Below, piece by piece: positions 1-11,850 of a stretch of 64,000 nucleotides of DNA. Positions within the stretch are counted from its first letter, which is position 1. Each line of letters opens with the position of its first letter. The position numbers and the translations under genes were made by a program. Origin of the DNA: Pegea sp. RAD2-039. Lineage: Eukaryota; Chordata; Thaliacea; Salpida; Salpidae. Under the pieces are notes generated by a model. The model made no database searches and had not been told where the DNA came from. It saw nothing but the letters and a program-made list of their open reading frames with translations. The stretch is taken from positions 682,001 through 746,000 of the forward strand of contig JAQGEQ010000201.1 in NCBI GenBank assembly GCA_034620365.1. Reading direction: 5' to 3'.

Positions 1-49
1 CGTTGATAAACAATAATTCCTCAGTTTTTGAGTATCTAGTTACATTTAT

Positions 50-1245
50 TTTCATTTAATTATTACAATAAATGAGAAGGAGGGTGCCTGAAAACAACAC
101 CTCTCGCTAACACACATTCTCACAATTAACATCTATTTAGTCAACAATATAGAAAGCAAAAGATGTAACAATGGTTTTTCGATATCACTCAAAGCATATA
201 ACAGTGAACAATTACATAGAATGTTATTAATATAAAAAAGAGAAAAAAGTCATAGTTTAGAAATGACAATGTTGGCAATATTAAAACGGTTCAACTTCTG
301 CTTGAACAACGCGAGTGATTCTTAAATGACAATGTCTGATGGCAGCTGGTTCCATGTACCAATTGTGCGATATGAGAAAAAATTCGCTCTGATTAAAGTA
401 CCATGTGATATGGGTTTATTAAGATGTAATGTGTGTCGTCTGAGTTGATATAACCTAAGGGAAGGACTAATGGAAAAGAAATCATCAAACTGAAGGTCAA
501 TTAAATTATGGGTAATTCAAAAAATAAGAATTAAGTTGTATTTAACTCGTCGAATTTCCAAAGTATCTAAATTTAAGAAGCTGAGACGATGTTTATAACT
601 ATCGTATTTATTATTAAGTTTCCTGCATACCAATCTCGTGAATGTTGCCTGAACAGATTCGATTTTTTTGATATCACTAACTTGATATGGCACTCATGCA
701 TTAACATTGTATTCAAGAATTGGACGTAATAACAATTTGAAAAGATTGATAAAAAATCATAGGTCCTTAGAATTAAAGGTCTTTATAATAAGGAAGACAA
801 GGTTGATTGATTTTCCAAAGATTTTGGAAACATAATCGCGTCATTTAAAGTCAGATGATAGAGTAAGGACTAGGTCTAGGACCGAAGATACTCGTTGAAT
901 AATAAATATATTGATGGAGAATTGGTTCAAGCAATTTACAGCTGGTTTACGAGAAAAAGTTATAAGTTCAGACTTTGTGGGCTAGATTCTGAGCTGCCAA
1001 TTCATAGACTAGTTTTTTACAATGTTTAGTGCAGTTTGAAGTTTTGAAAGATTACAAGATAATACATACAAAGATAAATAAAATAAATACAAGATAATCA
1101 TTTGCATACACAAACATACTGACATCATCTACTGCTACTAGTCTTCTGATGGGGTCTTCAATGAAAATTAAAAAGAGAAGGGCACCCAGAACGGAACCCT
1201 GAAGAACACCACTAGTGATTTGACTAGGAGTAATAAATCGCTTTT
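50..1245 (-). mobile_element. 5'-truncated CR1/L2-like LINE, copy 1
   Basis: Non-LTR retrotransposon remnant read on the minus strand. Its 3' end lies at the left, with the family tail around 61-118 that recurs at 7200 and 10150. The right part encodes a reverse-transcriptase piece with the GVLQGSVLGALLFLIFIEDP block, which is the conserved G-x-PQGS-x-LGP-LLF motif. The catalytic box reads YAND instead of YADD. About 30 bp near 1060-1095 is inserted relative to copy 3. Homology stops near 1240, as expected for 5' truncation. The copy is dead. CR1/L2/Rex-like is inferred from the RT motifs; the exact clade is not settled. Confidence 0.85.
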
Positions 1246-2023
1246 TTAAAAACATTTTGATAATAAAGTAAAGAACTTATATGAAGCAGTAGTTTTAAAA
1301 TAGTTTTTATGGCTAAAACTTTATGATTAAAATTGTATATATACTTTTTACTAAATTGAAATTTGCATAGAAATAGCAAACATCTCATATTTTTTCTGAA
1401 CTACAAAAAAAAAACTTCATTTTTATCTTTGTAAATCTTCTTGCTGAATACCGAGCATTAAAGCATTCTTTGGTTGTTAACATAAACAACTTTTTGCTAA
1501 TATGCGCTGTATAACCAATTAAAGTTGTAAATGATTTTGAAATAAATATTAAATATGATTAACTTAAGTTAAGATTGATTAGATAATTTTAAAAATACAT
1601 TTTTATAATTTTAAATATTGAAAAATTGTAATGTTTTCAAAACACTTTTTCATATTTTAATTGCTATAAATTATTTACTGATTGTTTGAAATATATTTGA
1701 ATGATAAGAAATGAATAAATTTTAAAAAGTTTAATTTTTAGCAGATTTTTGTTTAATTAATTCATAATATCTGGCTCAAAAATATTTTGTTTATATTTGG
1801 GTATATCACTATTTATGCAATGTTTCCAAATATATTTATAAATTTTCTTATTCTATTTATAATGATAGTTTAGTGATTAAGCTGAGAAATATTGTAAAAA
1901 AAATACTGCTGTTGTTTTTGACCAAATTGTATACATTTATTTTAACAATTTTGTCAAATTGAATCAGTTTAAATAAAATTAAATTGTTTTTCATACTTTG
2001 AGGACTCTGTATTTATCTGAAAA
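1246..2023. other. AT-rich spacer upstream of WDPCP
   Basis: Low-complexity AT-rich DNA between the truncated LINE and the first WDPCP exon. I see no coding exon or repeat here. It presumably holds the WDPCP promoter, but no motif stands out. Confidence 0.5.
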
Positions 2024-4816
2024 ATGTCTAGATGTGGATTTAATATGAAAATTTGGAGTATGATGCAACATACAGTTTCAGGTTTTTTTATTTATAAAGT
2101 TATAAAGATATTTGGAATTTCTGATTCTTGTTTCTAAACAAATATATTTTCTTATAAAATTTATCTTCCATTGTTTTCAATTTTAATATCTGAATTTATT
2201 TATAGACTTGAATTTGTCATTTAATTGCTATCATGACAAACCTGCAAAAGATTCTTTACCCATAAGTGAAATGGGTGAGATGAAAAAAAATTTCTTAGAA
2301 AGTCGAGATGAAGTTTGGTTTCCCAGAAATAAGAGACCTGTTAAGTTGAGGGAACAGTTGAAAACGCTGGAAAGTATGTTTCAATCAAGTGAAGTTGTCA
2401 AGTTCTATTGGAAAAATTTACAACATCTTAAAGTAAATGAAACTTTATCTTCTTATGCAATTTTACTATAGTTCAAGAATTTTTTTAAAGTTTCAAATTA
2501 ATATTTTCTGACTACAGATTAAATTGTAGTCATTAAACTGTTTATAAAGCCAAGTTTAATTGGATTTGTATCTAATGGATACATTTTTTTACAGATAGTT
2601 TTCGATAATGGGCTTCTTACTGATTTAGAATTATCCTCATCCAATGATATCAGTCGTATTCGTTTTAATAAACAAATGATAAATAAATTCCCATCTTTCA
2701 CATTGACATCAGGTTTGAAGTTATAAATAAATCTTATATATATTAATCAACTTTTTATTATTATAGTAGTCTTTAGTGATCATTATACTTGTGTTGCATT
2801 TCTAAATACTAATCAAATAGGATTTTTTGTTGGAAAAAATGATACAAAACCATTTATGAAAGATATTCCTGGTCAGTTTTACTTAATTTTATTAAAAATT
2901 TCTATAAATTATGATTTTGATTTATTTTTAGGACCTGTTACAAAAGAAATAGTTCGAAAATTGTGCATCAGTCCAAGTAATGATCTAATATTTTGTTGGT
3001 GGAGATTTCAGCTACAAACTCAAAATGTTTCACAAAAAGAACAAATTAATATTGTTCTTATAAATGGTAAAAACAATAGGTTAGTACATGTTCATCATCA
3101 TTATTGTCATCTCTTACATCCTCACATCTTCTGCAGATTTGAAGTTGTATCTTCTATTTTGACTGAAGAAGATCTTGTTGATTTGCAAATCAGCAAAGTT
3201 GACCCAAATACGGTGAAGAGCTGCTTGAATTTAAGAACTCCAATTTTCAACAAATTCTTTTTTTAGTTTCTAACACTGGAAAGATCGTTAGAAAATGGCA
3301 AATCACCAACCCTGAACTCAGTTGTGTATGATATCACAGATTTAAGGATTAAACGAGTAAAAGTAACAAAGTTAGCTTTAACCAGTGGTGTGTTGTCATT
3401 TGCAAGAAACAAGTCGGTTTTTCTGCAAAAAAGTTGCTATAATTTAAGAAAATAATTTATAAACTTTTAAAGGGATGAAGATAAACTAGTTATTGGATGT
3501 AGTGATGGAAAGGTGGTTGTATATGGGACTAATCACGGTCATATCCTCTCATCATCGACTAGATCTTCCCTCGTACCAAATCATGTAGTTTGGTGTGATG
3601 ATTGTGTGCTAGTTGCAAGTGGACGAGGCGAATTAAATCTATTTGATGTTTGTCTCAATGAAATTAGTTTTTGTGACCTTCATGATATCGATTATCCTCA
3701 AATACAAGTTGGTAACTTCATCAATTTCGCATTTCATTCACTTTTTTTTACAGCTTTCTCAATTGCTTGCAAATGAAAATGGTTTGGGTGAAATTTTACG
3801 AACAGATTGTCAAACAAATCAAATTCTTCTTTACTTCAACAGTGGACCTTTAATAACTTTTCATTTATTTGGCTCATTACATAATGTTGATTTAATTAGA
3901 CGATATTTAGAACAAAATAAGGTGAACAACTTTAGTATTTTGTACTTTATTAATAACTTTAATTTCAAAGATTAAAGAAGCAATAGAAATCCTGAAGCTC
4001 ATAGATTGGAACAGAAAAGATTTAGAAGCCTTTCAAATGCTCATGACGATAGCAGATGAGGTTTTTAAGCAACCACTTTCTCATGAAACTGAGGGTTCAT
4101 CAATTACTTCCATCACTACAGTTGTCAACTCTTAATTTTGTAGATTACTTGGAACAAACTTTTTCTACATTTTATTCATCAGCATATCCTATTGATGATC
4201 ATATTGTACTTAGACATCGACTTCATCTAGAATGGTAAACATTTGATGATATTTGAAAATTTTATAAATAACATCTCATTTAGCTAACCAACGTCACAAT
4301 ACACGATTTTCCATATTAATTTTCAGCTATTTGAGACGATTTTTTCATCATCTTTTACATCATATGCGTTTTGAGAAAGCATTTCTTCTTGCAAAAGACA
4401 TTTCATCATCAGATCTGTTCATGGACATTCATTTTGCTGCAAAAGATATTGGTGAAACAAAGTTAGCAAAAATATCTTGGCAAAAAGCAAATGAGCTAAG
4501 AAAGAAAGAAGCAGGTCAGTTTCGTATAAAGCCAGAATGTCGTTATTTAGAATGATATTTGTAGATGTAAGTGATGATAACAGCGGATTGGATATCTTCA
4601 GTAAAATAAATCTTCATCTTGATACTTCAGATAAAACAGATCATTTACATGAAGCACTGACAAATCGAAGTAAAAGTAATTAAATTGAATTATTTTTATC
4701 GGTCAACTTTCATTAAATATCTTCAAAGTTATGTTTAGATAATTTTCAAACTTAATTTTTTTACAGATGCTAAATCAACAAGTTCTTTAGTAGTGTTCGA
4801 TTTGGGTTATGTCTGA
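2024..4816 (+). CDS. WDPCP: WDPCP / fritz, planar cell polarity and ciliogenesis effector
   Basis: Fourteen exons join in frame to about 612 aa: 2024-2081, 2206-2432, 2595-2712, 2767-2871, 2932-3079, 3137-3212, 3267-3412, 3473-3707, 3754-3921, 3971-4094, 4144-4234, 4327-4514, 4565-4669 and 4767-4816. Every junction is GT-AG and phase-consistent. Residues resemble vertebrate WDPCP throughout: an ESRDEVWFPRNKRPVKLR block near the N-terminus, an FCWWRF block, a DEDKLVIGCSDGKVVVY beta-propeller blade, the very conserved RRFFHHLLHHMRFEKAFLLA and DLFMDIHFAAKDIGE blocks (about residues 502-545), and a C-terminus ending FDLGYV. The family acts in the CPLANE complex that supports intraflagellar transport assembly and planar polarity. 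The start at 2024 gives MSRCGFNMKIW, which fits the family N-terminus. The protein is shorter than the 746-aa human form. Introns 6 (54 bp) and 10 (49 bp) are extremely short. Confidence 0.92.
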
Positions 4817-6010
4817 TATATAATCAGATTTCCGAATGGATCCATTTATTTTGTAACTTTTTAAACTTTTTAGGACTTTTGTCACCTGTTATCAACTCTT
4901 TTTTATTTTGTAAATTGTATAAAAAGTAATAATTTTCCTTTTTTTTTATCTTGATTAACTTTATAATGTTGATGCAATTGAAATAGTAAACGTTTTTCTT
5001 TAACTGGGAATTTGTTTTTTAGATAAATGAAATATTTTTGGAAATTAAATCTTCTTTATTTCTTATTCTGACTGAATCACTTCTTTTATTTAAATATTTG
5101 AATTTTGAATTTCTTAACATTTTATTATTAACAAGGTTATCTTTTTTGATTAAATTGATTAAAAATTTATAATAAATATTAATATTAAACTGATTTCAAG
5201 AACTTTTTTTAAATATAAAAATAAATTATTTTCTAAAATTTAAAAAATAAAATAGTCAACTATTAGAAATTTATTTAATTTAAAAATATTTGTAATTCAA
5301 TTTTCAACTGGTTCAGTGGTTAGCTTTCTACAATCAATATTACAATGATATGAAGAAGATATCGTTCTTTATGGAGGTCTCTACTCCGAAAGCAACTAAA
5401 AGATAAAGAAGAAATCTTAAAAAACTTTTTAGTTCCTTTACATCTCACTTTGTTTTTAACAACACTTCTTGAGCACAACTAGCATGTTCGGTGTCGACCG
5501 AAGCAAACCATTATTACAGTAATTTATATTTTTTGATAACATGCTTCACCAGGAATATTGATTTAGCTAATAATTGATGAAAACATTTTATGATTGATGA
5601 AAGCTAGCAAAAGTTTAACTTGGGAATATTTTCCTAAAGTTTGAAATATACTTCACATAGATGCAAAAAGATAATAAATTCATAAAAGATTTTTATTTTA
5701 TATATGATTGGTTATCGAGATAAAAACATGAACAGATTTTCTTATCAAAAGTCAAAAAATAAAGTTAAAAACTTTTATAACTTTCAACTATTTTCTTAAC
5801 AAGTATGCCCAAAAAAAAGAAAATATCCTAGTATGTATGATGAAATAACTGAAGATAGTATGACTCAAAAAATAATTTTATCTTGTAATTTGAATCTTAT
5901 TAAATTTATATAAAAGCAAATTGGTTTGTTTATTTATAATTTTAATTTATAGTGATAAGATAGTTAAAGAGCTTTTATTTGAATTATTGTAACTATAAAT
6001 GAAATTAACA
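4817..6010. other. AT-rich intergenic DNA with one SINE-tail-like motif
   Basis: No coding exon recognised downstream of WDPCP. About 5478-5502 (AGCATG, GT, then CGACCGAAGC) resembles the 3' end of the SINE family seen at 20.8 and 47.4 kb, but the sequence just before it does not match the SINE body. The remainder is low-complexity AT-rich DNA. Confidence 0.45.
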
Positions 6011-6014
6011 AAGC

Positions 6015-6345
6015 TTTGCGTAAAGTAATCGAGTAAGTGCTCCCCTAAATTGGGCTGCTTGTTCTCCCAAGGTGTTGTCGTCTTCGTGTCAGTAGCAAAA
6101 CGATCCAATACTTCTAATCCACCTACATAGAGAATTGAGAAAAAGTTGATAGATATCTTCTGTATCAGCTAATGTTATAAGTCAATCGGAAAACGTTGAC
6201 CTACATTATCTTTCTAGGTTTAATCTCATAACAACCTCAAGCCAGTTGCACTGTTTACTCATAGTCAGGGAAGATACTTTCTGCGTTCGATAGGTGGCGG
6301 AATAGAGCCTTTGCCGACGGTAGGATTCGAACTCAAACATTATTA
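6015..6345 (-). repeat. Candidate tRNA-derived SINE fragment
   Basis: A moderately GC-richer island inside AT-rich DNA. On the minus strand it begins with a B-box-like AGTTCGAATCC (about 6322-6333), as in tRNA-derived SINE heads, and continues about 300 bp to a tail near 6015. I see no A box upstream of the B box and no second copy in the window, so this is a tentative single-copy call. It differs from the SINE family at 20.4 and 47.4 kb. Confidence 0.4.
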
Positions 6346-7189
6346 GTAAACATTTACAACACTTAAAAAATAACAACTTAATATGGTCGTAATGACGTCA
6401 CGATAATTATCTGGTTAGCACAACAGTAGTTCCAGCTATATGAGTAAAATATAAAAATTACTACAGATCAACGTCTCAAAGAGAAGGGATTTTAAAAGAA
6501 AAAAAATGAAAAGCATAAGCTTCAACTTGAAAATGAGCTTGATATACAGTTTCCTCATACTTCCTATCTAATAATTTTTACCATGGTAAAGGGCAGATAA
6601 GACTTCTTCACTTGATAAAGAAATAATTCTGGATGCTGCTTTTCTTTGGGAGGTACGCAATCTTAACACCCCAAGGGAAGATTTTGGGCTTTCATTTGAA
6701 AAGTTTAGTACTGTTAATTTTGTTAAAGGCGTACGAAGATCTTTATTAATAATTTGTGGTCTGTAACTACGAGGAGATTGCAATACCCTTATATGAAGTA
6801 AATTATATATTAAATATAAATTATATATTTATTCACGATTATCTTTATGCTATAAAGCATGTCTCAGAAAAGTGTACAATTCTTAAATTCAAGATAAACT
6901 TTCAGTTTATTATCTTAAAACTAAAGCATTATTTATTTATTTTTTGTTTATTATGTATAATTTATTATTATATTTTATTATAATCAGTAATAACTAATGT
7001 AAATACAAAACTTAATAAAAGTAAATTAACAATTTATTAAACAAAAAGCTAAAAACTATTTATGTCTGACTTCAATAACTATTTACCTATAATTTTCTTT
7101 ATAATGTTAAAGTTTTATTAAAGCAAGGCTTAAACAATTAATTCAAATTTGAAGTAATAGGACAACGAACGTTTTAGTCAAAAGTTATT
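6346..7189. other. AT-rich spacer, no gene recognised
   Basis: Mostly AT-rich sequence. A short open stretch on the minus strand at 6568-6783 (71 codons) is slightly GC-richer but matches no family I recognise. It may be transposon debris. Confidence 0.4.
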
Positions 7190-9410
7190 TATTCATTTCA
7201 ATAAATGCGAAGGAGGGTACTTGAAAAGAGCGCCTCTCGCTAACACACATTCTCACAAATAACATCTATTTAACCAAAAATATAGAAAGTAAAAGATGTA
7301 ACACATGGTATTTCGATATCACTCAAAGCATATAACAGTGAACAATGGAATGTTAATAATATAAGAAAGAGAAAAAAATCACAGTTTAGAAATGACAATG
7401 CTGGCAATATTATAACGGTTCAACTTCTGCTTGAACAATGCGAGTGATTCTGACATGACAATGTCTGATGGCAGCTGATTCCATGTATTAATTGTACGGT
7501 ATGAGAAAAAATTTGCTCTGACCAATGTACTAGGCGATATAGACTTATTAAGGTGTAATGGGTGTCGTCTGAGCTGATGTAACTTGAAGGAAGGACTAAT
7601 AGAAAAGAAATCATCAAACTGAATGTCAATTAAATTGTGGATAATTTTTAAAATAAGAATTAAGTAGTATTTAAACCGTCGGATTTCCAAAGTATCTAAA
7701 TTGAAGAGACTGAGACGATGTTTATAACTATCATATTTAATGTTAAGTTTCCTGCATACTAATCTCGTAATGGTTGCTCGAAGATATTATATGTTAATTT
7801 AATGCTCTTGAGTTCTGCAGATAACTGAAGTCAGCGAAACTGGTCTGTAGTTAAGTGCAGTGTTTCTGGGACCCCTTTTATGAATTGGAGTAATAACAGC
7901 TTTCTTCTAAATTTGTGGAACTCTTCGTCGTCTCAGAGTCATGTTTAAGAAAAGCGATAAAAGAAGTGATAGAGAGGAAGTAGTTTTTCTTAAAAAAAAA
8001 GCTGGGATCTGATCTGGGGTGTTGGAAACTGATGATTTTAAAGAAGAAATAGCCTTAGATACCACATTGACCGTTATATCAAGATCTACCATCTCAGAGA
8101 CATTTGTAAGAATATCGGAGTAGGAGAGAGAAAGAGTATTGCCATCATCGGTTATGAAAATGCTATTAAATTGATTGTTTAGCAACTCAGCTTTATTTTT
8201 TGGTTCCATCACAAGCTGGTCGCTGTTATCAATTAGGGGAGGTATTTGAGATCTCGCCTTAAGCTTGCGATTTATGAAACCAAAAAACGTTTTCTTGCAC
8301 GGTGAAGATAAAACTGCACTTTCTCTTCCTAAATAGAAATTAGAGATAGATTTCTTGTAAACTATACAAAGATCTTTGTACAGAGATTTGATGAAAGGGT
8401 CTGTTTTAGTTTGTTTGTATAGGAGGTTTTTTAAATATTGTAAATTCTTTAAATTTTTGGGCAAATGTGTTTTTTGTTGGCTCTATAGAAAGGTATGAAT
8501 TTTTCGATTGACTCTTTAACGATGTTAGTAAACTTTGAGTAAATAGTATTGATGTCTTCGGAAGAGTTGAAAATATAAATCCAGTCAACATGTGATAGAA
8601 ACTTGTTAATGCATTATAATTTTCACAGTAAAAATTCCTTTTGGTTGAAGTTTTAACGTTCATAAAAAAAGTTTGTGTCAATCATATTGTGATCGCATGT
8701 CAAAGCAAAAGGTTCTTTTTATCAACGTAGATAATATTCTCTGGTTTTGATGTGATAAGAAGATCCAAAGTATTACCACTAACTTGGGCCGGAAAAGTAA
8801 CCATCTGAGATAGATTATTGGCATTGAGGAAGCTTACAAAGGCATGATTTAGAAAGGGTGAATTAGTATTATCGCTATCCAAGTTAAACGATTTTCCACT
8901 AAATGATAAATTCGGGTATTCCAATCAATTTTACCAAAATTAAAATCCCCAAAATATATAACTCAGGACACACAACACTCTTCAGAGCCTTCAATAACAA
9001 TAAGGCCTTAACAGTAACCTCATCATTAGTTTTAGAGGGTGGTAGATAGGTACATATAAAGCGGGAAAATTTGGACTTTGAGTAATGAAAATCAAAAGCG
9101 ATAATCTCAAATCTTGGACAATTAAAGGGATCGATATGAATTCTAGAGATCTTGGGTGCAAGCGATATTTTGTAAATTACGCAAACACCGCCGCCTCTAT
9201 CATAGAGTCTATCACAACGCAAAACACAAAAAAGATTACCGTCAACCAGAAAAGAACCAGGATAAAACGGTTTCAATCAAGTTTCAGTAATAAAAACAAA
9301 TGTGAAATCTTGGGAATGCAAAAGAGCTTTCAATTGAAAAATTTTGTTAATAATCGACCGTGCGTTGAAGAACATACCTAATGTGATAAAAGAATTGTCT
9401 TTTTGATGCT
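7190..9410 (-). mobile_element. CR1/L2-like LINE, copy 2, with endonuclease and internal deletion
   Basis: Longest copy of the family, read on the minus strand. From its 5' side (right) it encodes an APE-type endonuclease: an ITETWL motif near 9280, RLYDRGGGVCVIYK (around 9200), GDFNFGKIDW (about 8925-8955) and GNTLDLLITS (about 8750-8780). A linker follows, then the start of the reverse transcriptase (SNTPDQIPAFFLRK, 7990-8030). Near 7785-7805 the sequence jumps from the RT start to the 3' region, so about 850 bp of RT core present in copy 3 (roughly 10687-11538) is missing. The family 3' tail is at about 7200-7260. Frameshifts split the open frame; the copy is inactive. Confidence 0.88.
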
Positions 9411-10134
9411 TAAAATGATAAGCTTATTTTTATGAAAAATAAAAACCAACTGAAATGATTAATTAGAGTACAATTATGATGATAAAAAATAAAAACTTGT
9501 TATCATAAAGACATTATTTTATAAATAGTTAGATTTCGCATATCAAAAAAAGTGTTTAACACCGCTAGATTGAGTACAATTATTAAACATATTTAATATG
9601 TTGTTCAATTAATGCTTAACTTGTCTAAATAAAAGAAAAAAGTTATTTTGTCATAAGGGTTTTCAGTTACAGATAATTGAATTAAAAAACTGCTTAAAAC
9701 TTCTGATATAAAAATTTAAATTTAGAAAATTGATGAGCAAATACAGTTTGAAAACGTTGTAGTTTAAACTTGGAAAGAAAATTATAAAAGTTGTCTTGCG
9801 ATGATGATGATCAATTTATTGAGGGTTTTTGTGTTTCATTGCTTGCTTTTAAACTTTGCTTCAATAAATAACTCTAAAACTATAAATTTCTGGGAGTACA
9901 GTAATTAAAATTGTTTATTTATTTATCAAAATACTTTTATCGATCATACCTCATAGCAAGAAATTGGAACAAAAAACCAAGAGTAATTAATAAACCACTT
10001 ACATAACTATGTACAATAAACTTAACATAGATTTTATTGATTAAACTATTTAAAAAAATCTTTTAAAGAAATCATAAGAAACATTGTAAAATATAAATCA
10101 AAATATATTGTTTATAAAAGCTAAGTACATATAT
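9411..10134. other. AT-rich spacer between LINE copies
   Basis: No coding potential or further repeat recognised between LINE copies 2 and 3. Confidence 0.5.
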
Positions 10135-11850
10135 TTATTTATTACAATAAATGTGAAGGAGGATGCCTAAAGAGAGCACCTCTCGCTAACACACATTCTC
10201 ACAAATTAGATCTATTTGACGTGTAAACGAAAAAGCATATGACAATGAAGAAATTGCACAGAATCATAGTATTGTAAAAAAGAAAAAATCACAGTTTAGA
10301 AATGGCAATGTTGGCGATATTATAACAATTCAGCTTTTTTTTGAACAACACAAGTGATTTTGACATGACAATCTCTGATGGCAGATTGTTCCAAGTACTG
10401 ATTGTGCGGTATGAGAAAAAACTTAATCTGGTTAACGTATCTGGTGGAGTGGGCTTATTAAGATGTAATTTATGTCTTCTAAGTTGATATAACTTGAGGG
10501 AGGGACTAATGGAGAAAAAGTCATCAAACTGAAGATCAATTAGGTTGTGAATAATTTTAAAAATCAGAATAAGGTCGTATTTAATTCTTCGGATTTCCAA
10601 AGTGTCTAGATTGAAGAAGCTGAGACGATGCTTATAACTCTCGTATTTGATATTAAGTTTCCTGCAAACCAATCTCGTAAATGTTGCCTGAACAGATTCG
10701 ATTTTTCTGATATCACCAACTTGATATGGCATCCATGCATTGACATTGTATTCAAGAATAGGGCGTATGTACAGTTTGAAGAGGTTGACGAAAAACCATG
10801 GATCTTTAGAATTAAAAGTCTTTATGATGAGGTTGACAAGCTTGATAGATTTTCCAAAGATTTTGGAAACATAACTGTGCCATTTGAAGTCAGATGTCAG
10901 AGTAATGCCGAGGTCTATGATTGAGGATACTCGTTCAAGAATAGATCCATTGATGTAGTATTGGTTGCTGAAGTACGGGAGAATGTTATAACTTCAGACT
11001 CTGTTGGCTAGATTTTAAGTTGCCAATTCGCAGACCAGTTTTCTACAATGTTTAGTGTAGTTTGGAGTTTTGAGTGAGAACCAGATAATAGCTTGATGTC
11101 ATACACAAACACACTGACATTGTCTACTGTTATTAGTCTTCTGATGAGGTCTTCAATGAAAATCAAAAAGAGAAGTGGCCCCAGAACGGAACCTTGAGGA
11201 ACGCCGCTGGTGACTTTACTAGGAGTGGATAAAGATCTTTCTACACGGGTTCGTTGGGTTCTACCTGATAAGAAATCTTCAATCCATTTTAAGATAGAGT
11301 TGCTGATTTTTATGTTTTTCAATACAGTAATGAGCTTGTTGTGTGAAACAGAATCAAAAGCTTTAGCAAAATCAAAGTATATGATGTCACATGGAGTATT
11401 ACTTTCGTAATGAGCTGTAAGCTCATTGAAAAAAGTGAGATGTTGAGTCAAAGAAGATCTTTGCTTAACAAAGCCATGCTGGACATCAGATATTAGATGA
11501 TGCTCCGTCAAATGGCTAGTTATATGGTTGTGAATGATATGTTCTTGAGTTCTGCAGAAAACCGAAGTCAGCGAAACTGGTCTGTAGTGCAGTGTTTCTG
11601 GGACCCTTCTTATAAATTGGAGTAATAATAGCATTCTTCCAAATTTGTGGAAGTCTTCCCCGCTTAAGAGTCATGTTAAAGAGTAGCGATAAGGGTAGCG
11701 CTAAAGAAGAAGTACTTTTTCTTAAAAACAAAGCTGGGATTTGATCTGGGGTGTTGGAAACTGTTGAGTTTAGAGAAGAAATAGCCTTAGATACTATATC
11801 AACTGTTATGTCTAGATCTACCATCTCAGAGATATTTGAAAGGATATTTA
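10135..11850 (-). mobile_element. CR1/L2-like LINE, copy 3, reverse-transcriptase and 3' part
   Basis: Minus-strand copy holding most of the reverse transcriptase: TPIYKKG (around 11600), HYRPVSLTSVF (around 11580), QHGFVKQRSSLTQHL (around 11470), FDFAKAFDSVSHNKL (around 11350) and GVPQGSVLGPLLFLIF (around 11190). Where the catalytic YADD should be (about 11095-11105) the protein reads VFVYDIKLL, so the ADD residues are absent and the enzyme cannot be active. The downstream 3' region is open at 10289-10732 (a TWNNLPSEIV motif typical of this family's C-terminus) and ends in the shared tail at about 10135-10200. Truncated 5' near 11850. Confidence 0.9.

Noticed and set aside
4671..4683. A WDPCP stop at 4681-4683 by read-through of exon 13
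   Set aside because: Splicing at 4669/4767 gives a C-terminus ending FDLGYV that matches the conserved family end better.
6568..6783. A 71-codon minus-strand frame
   Set aside because: No family recognised, no flanking exons; may be element debris.
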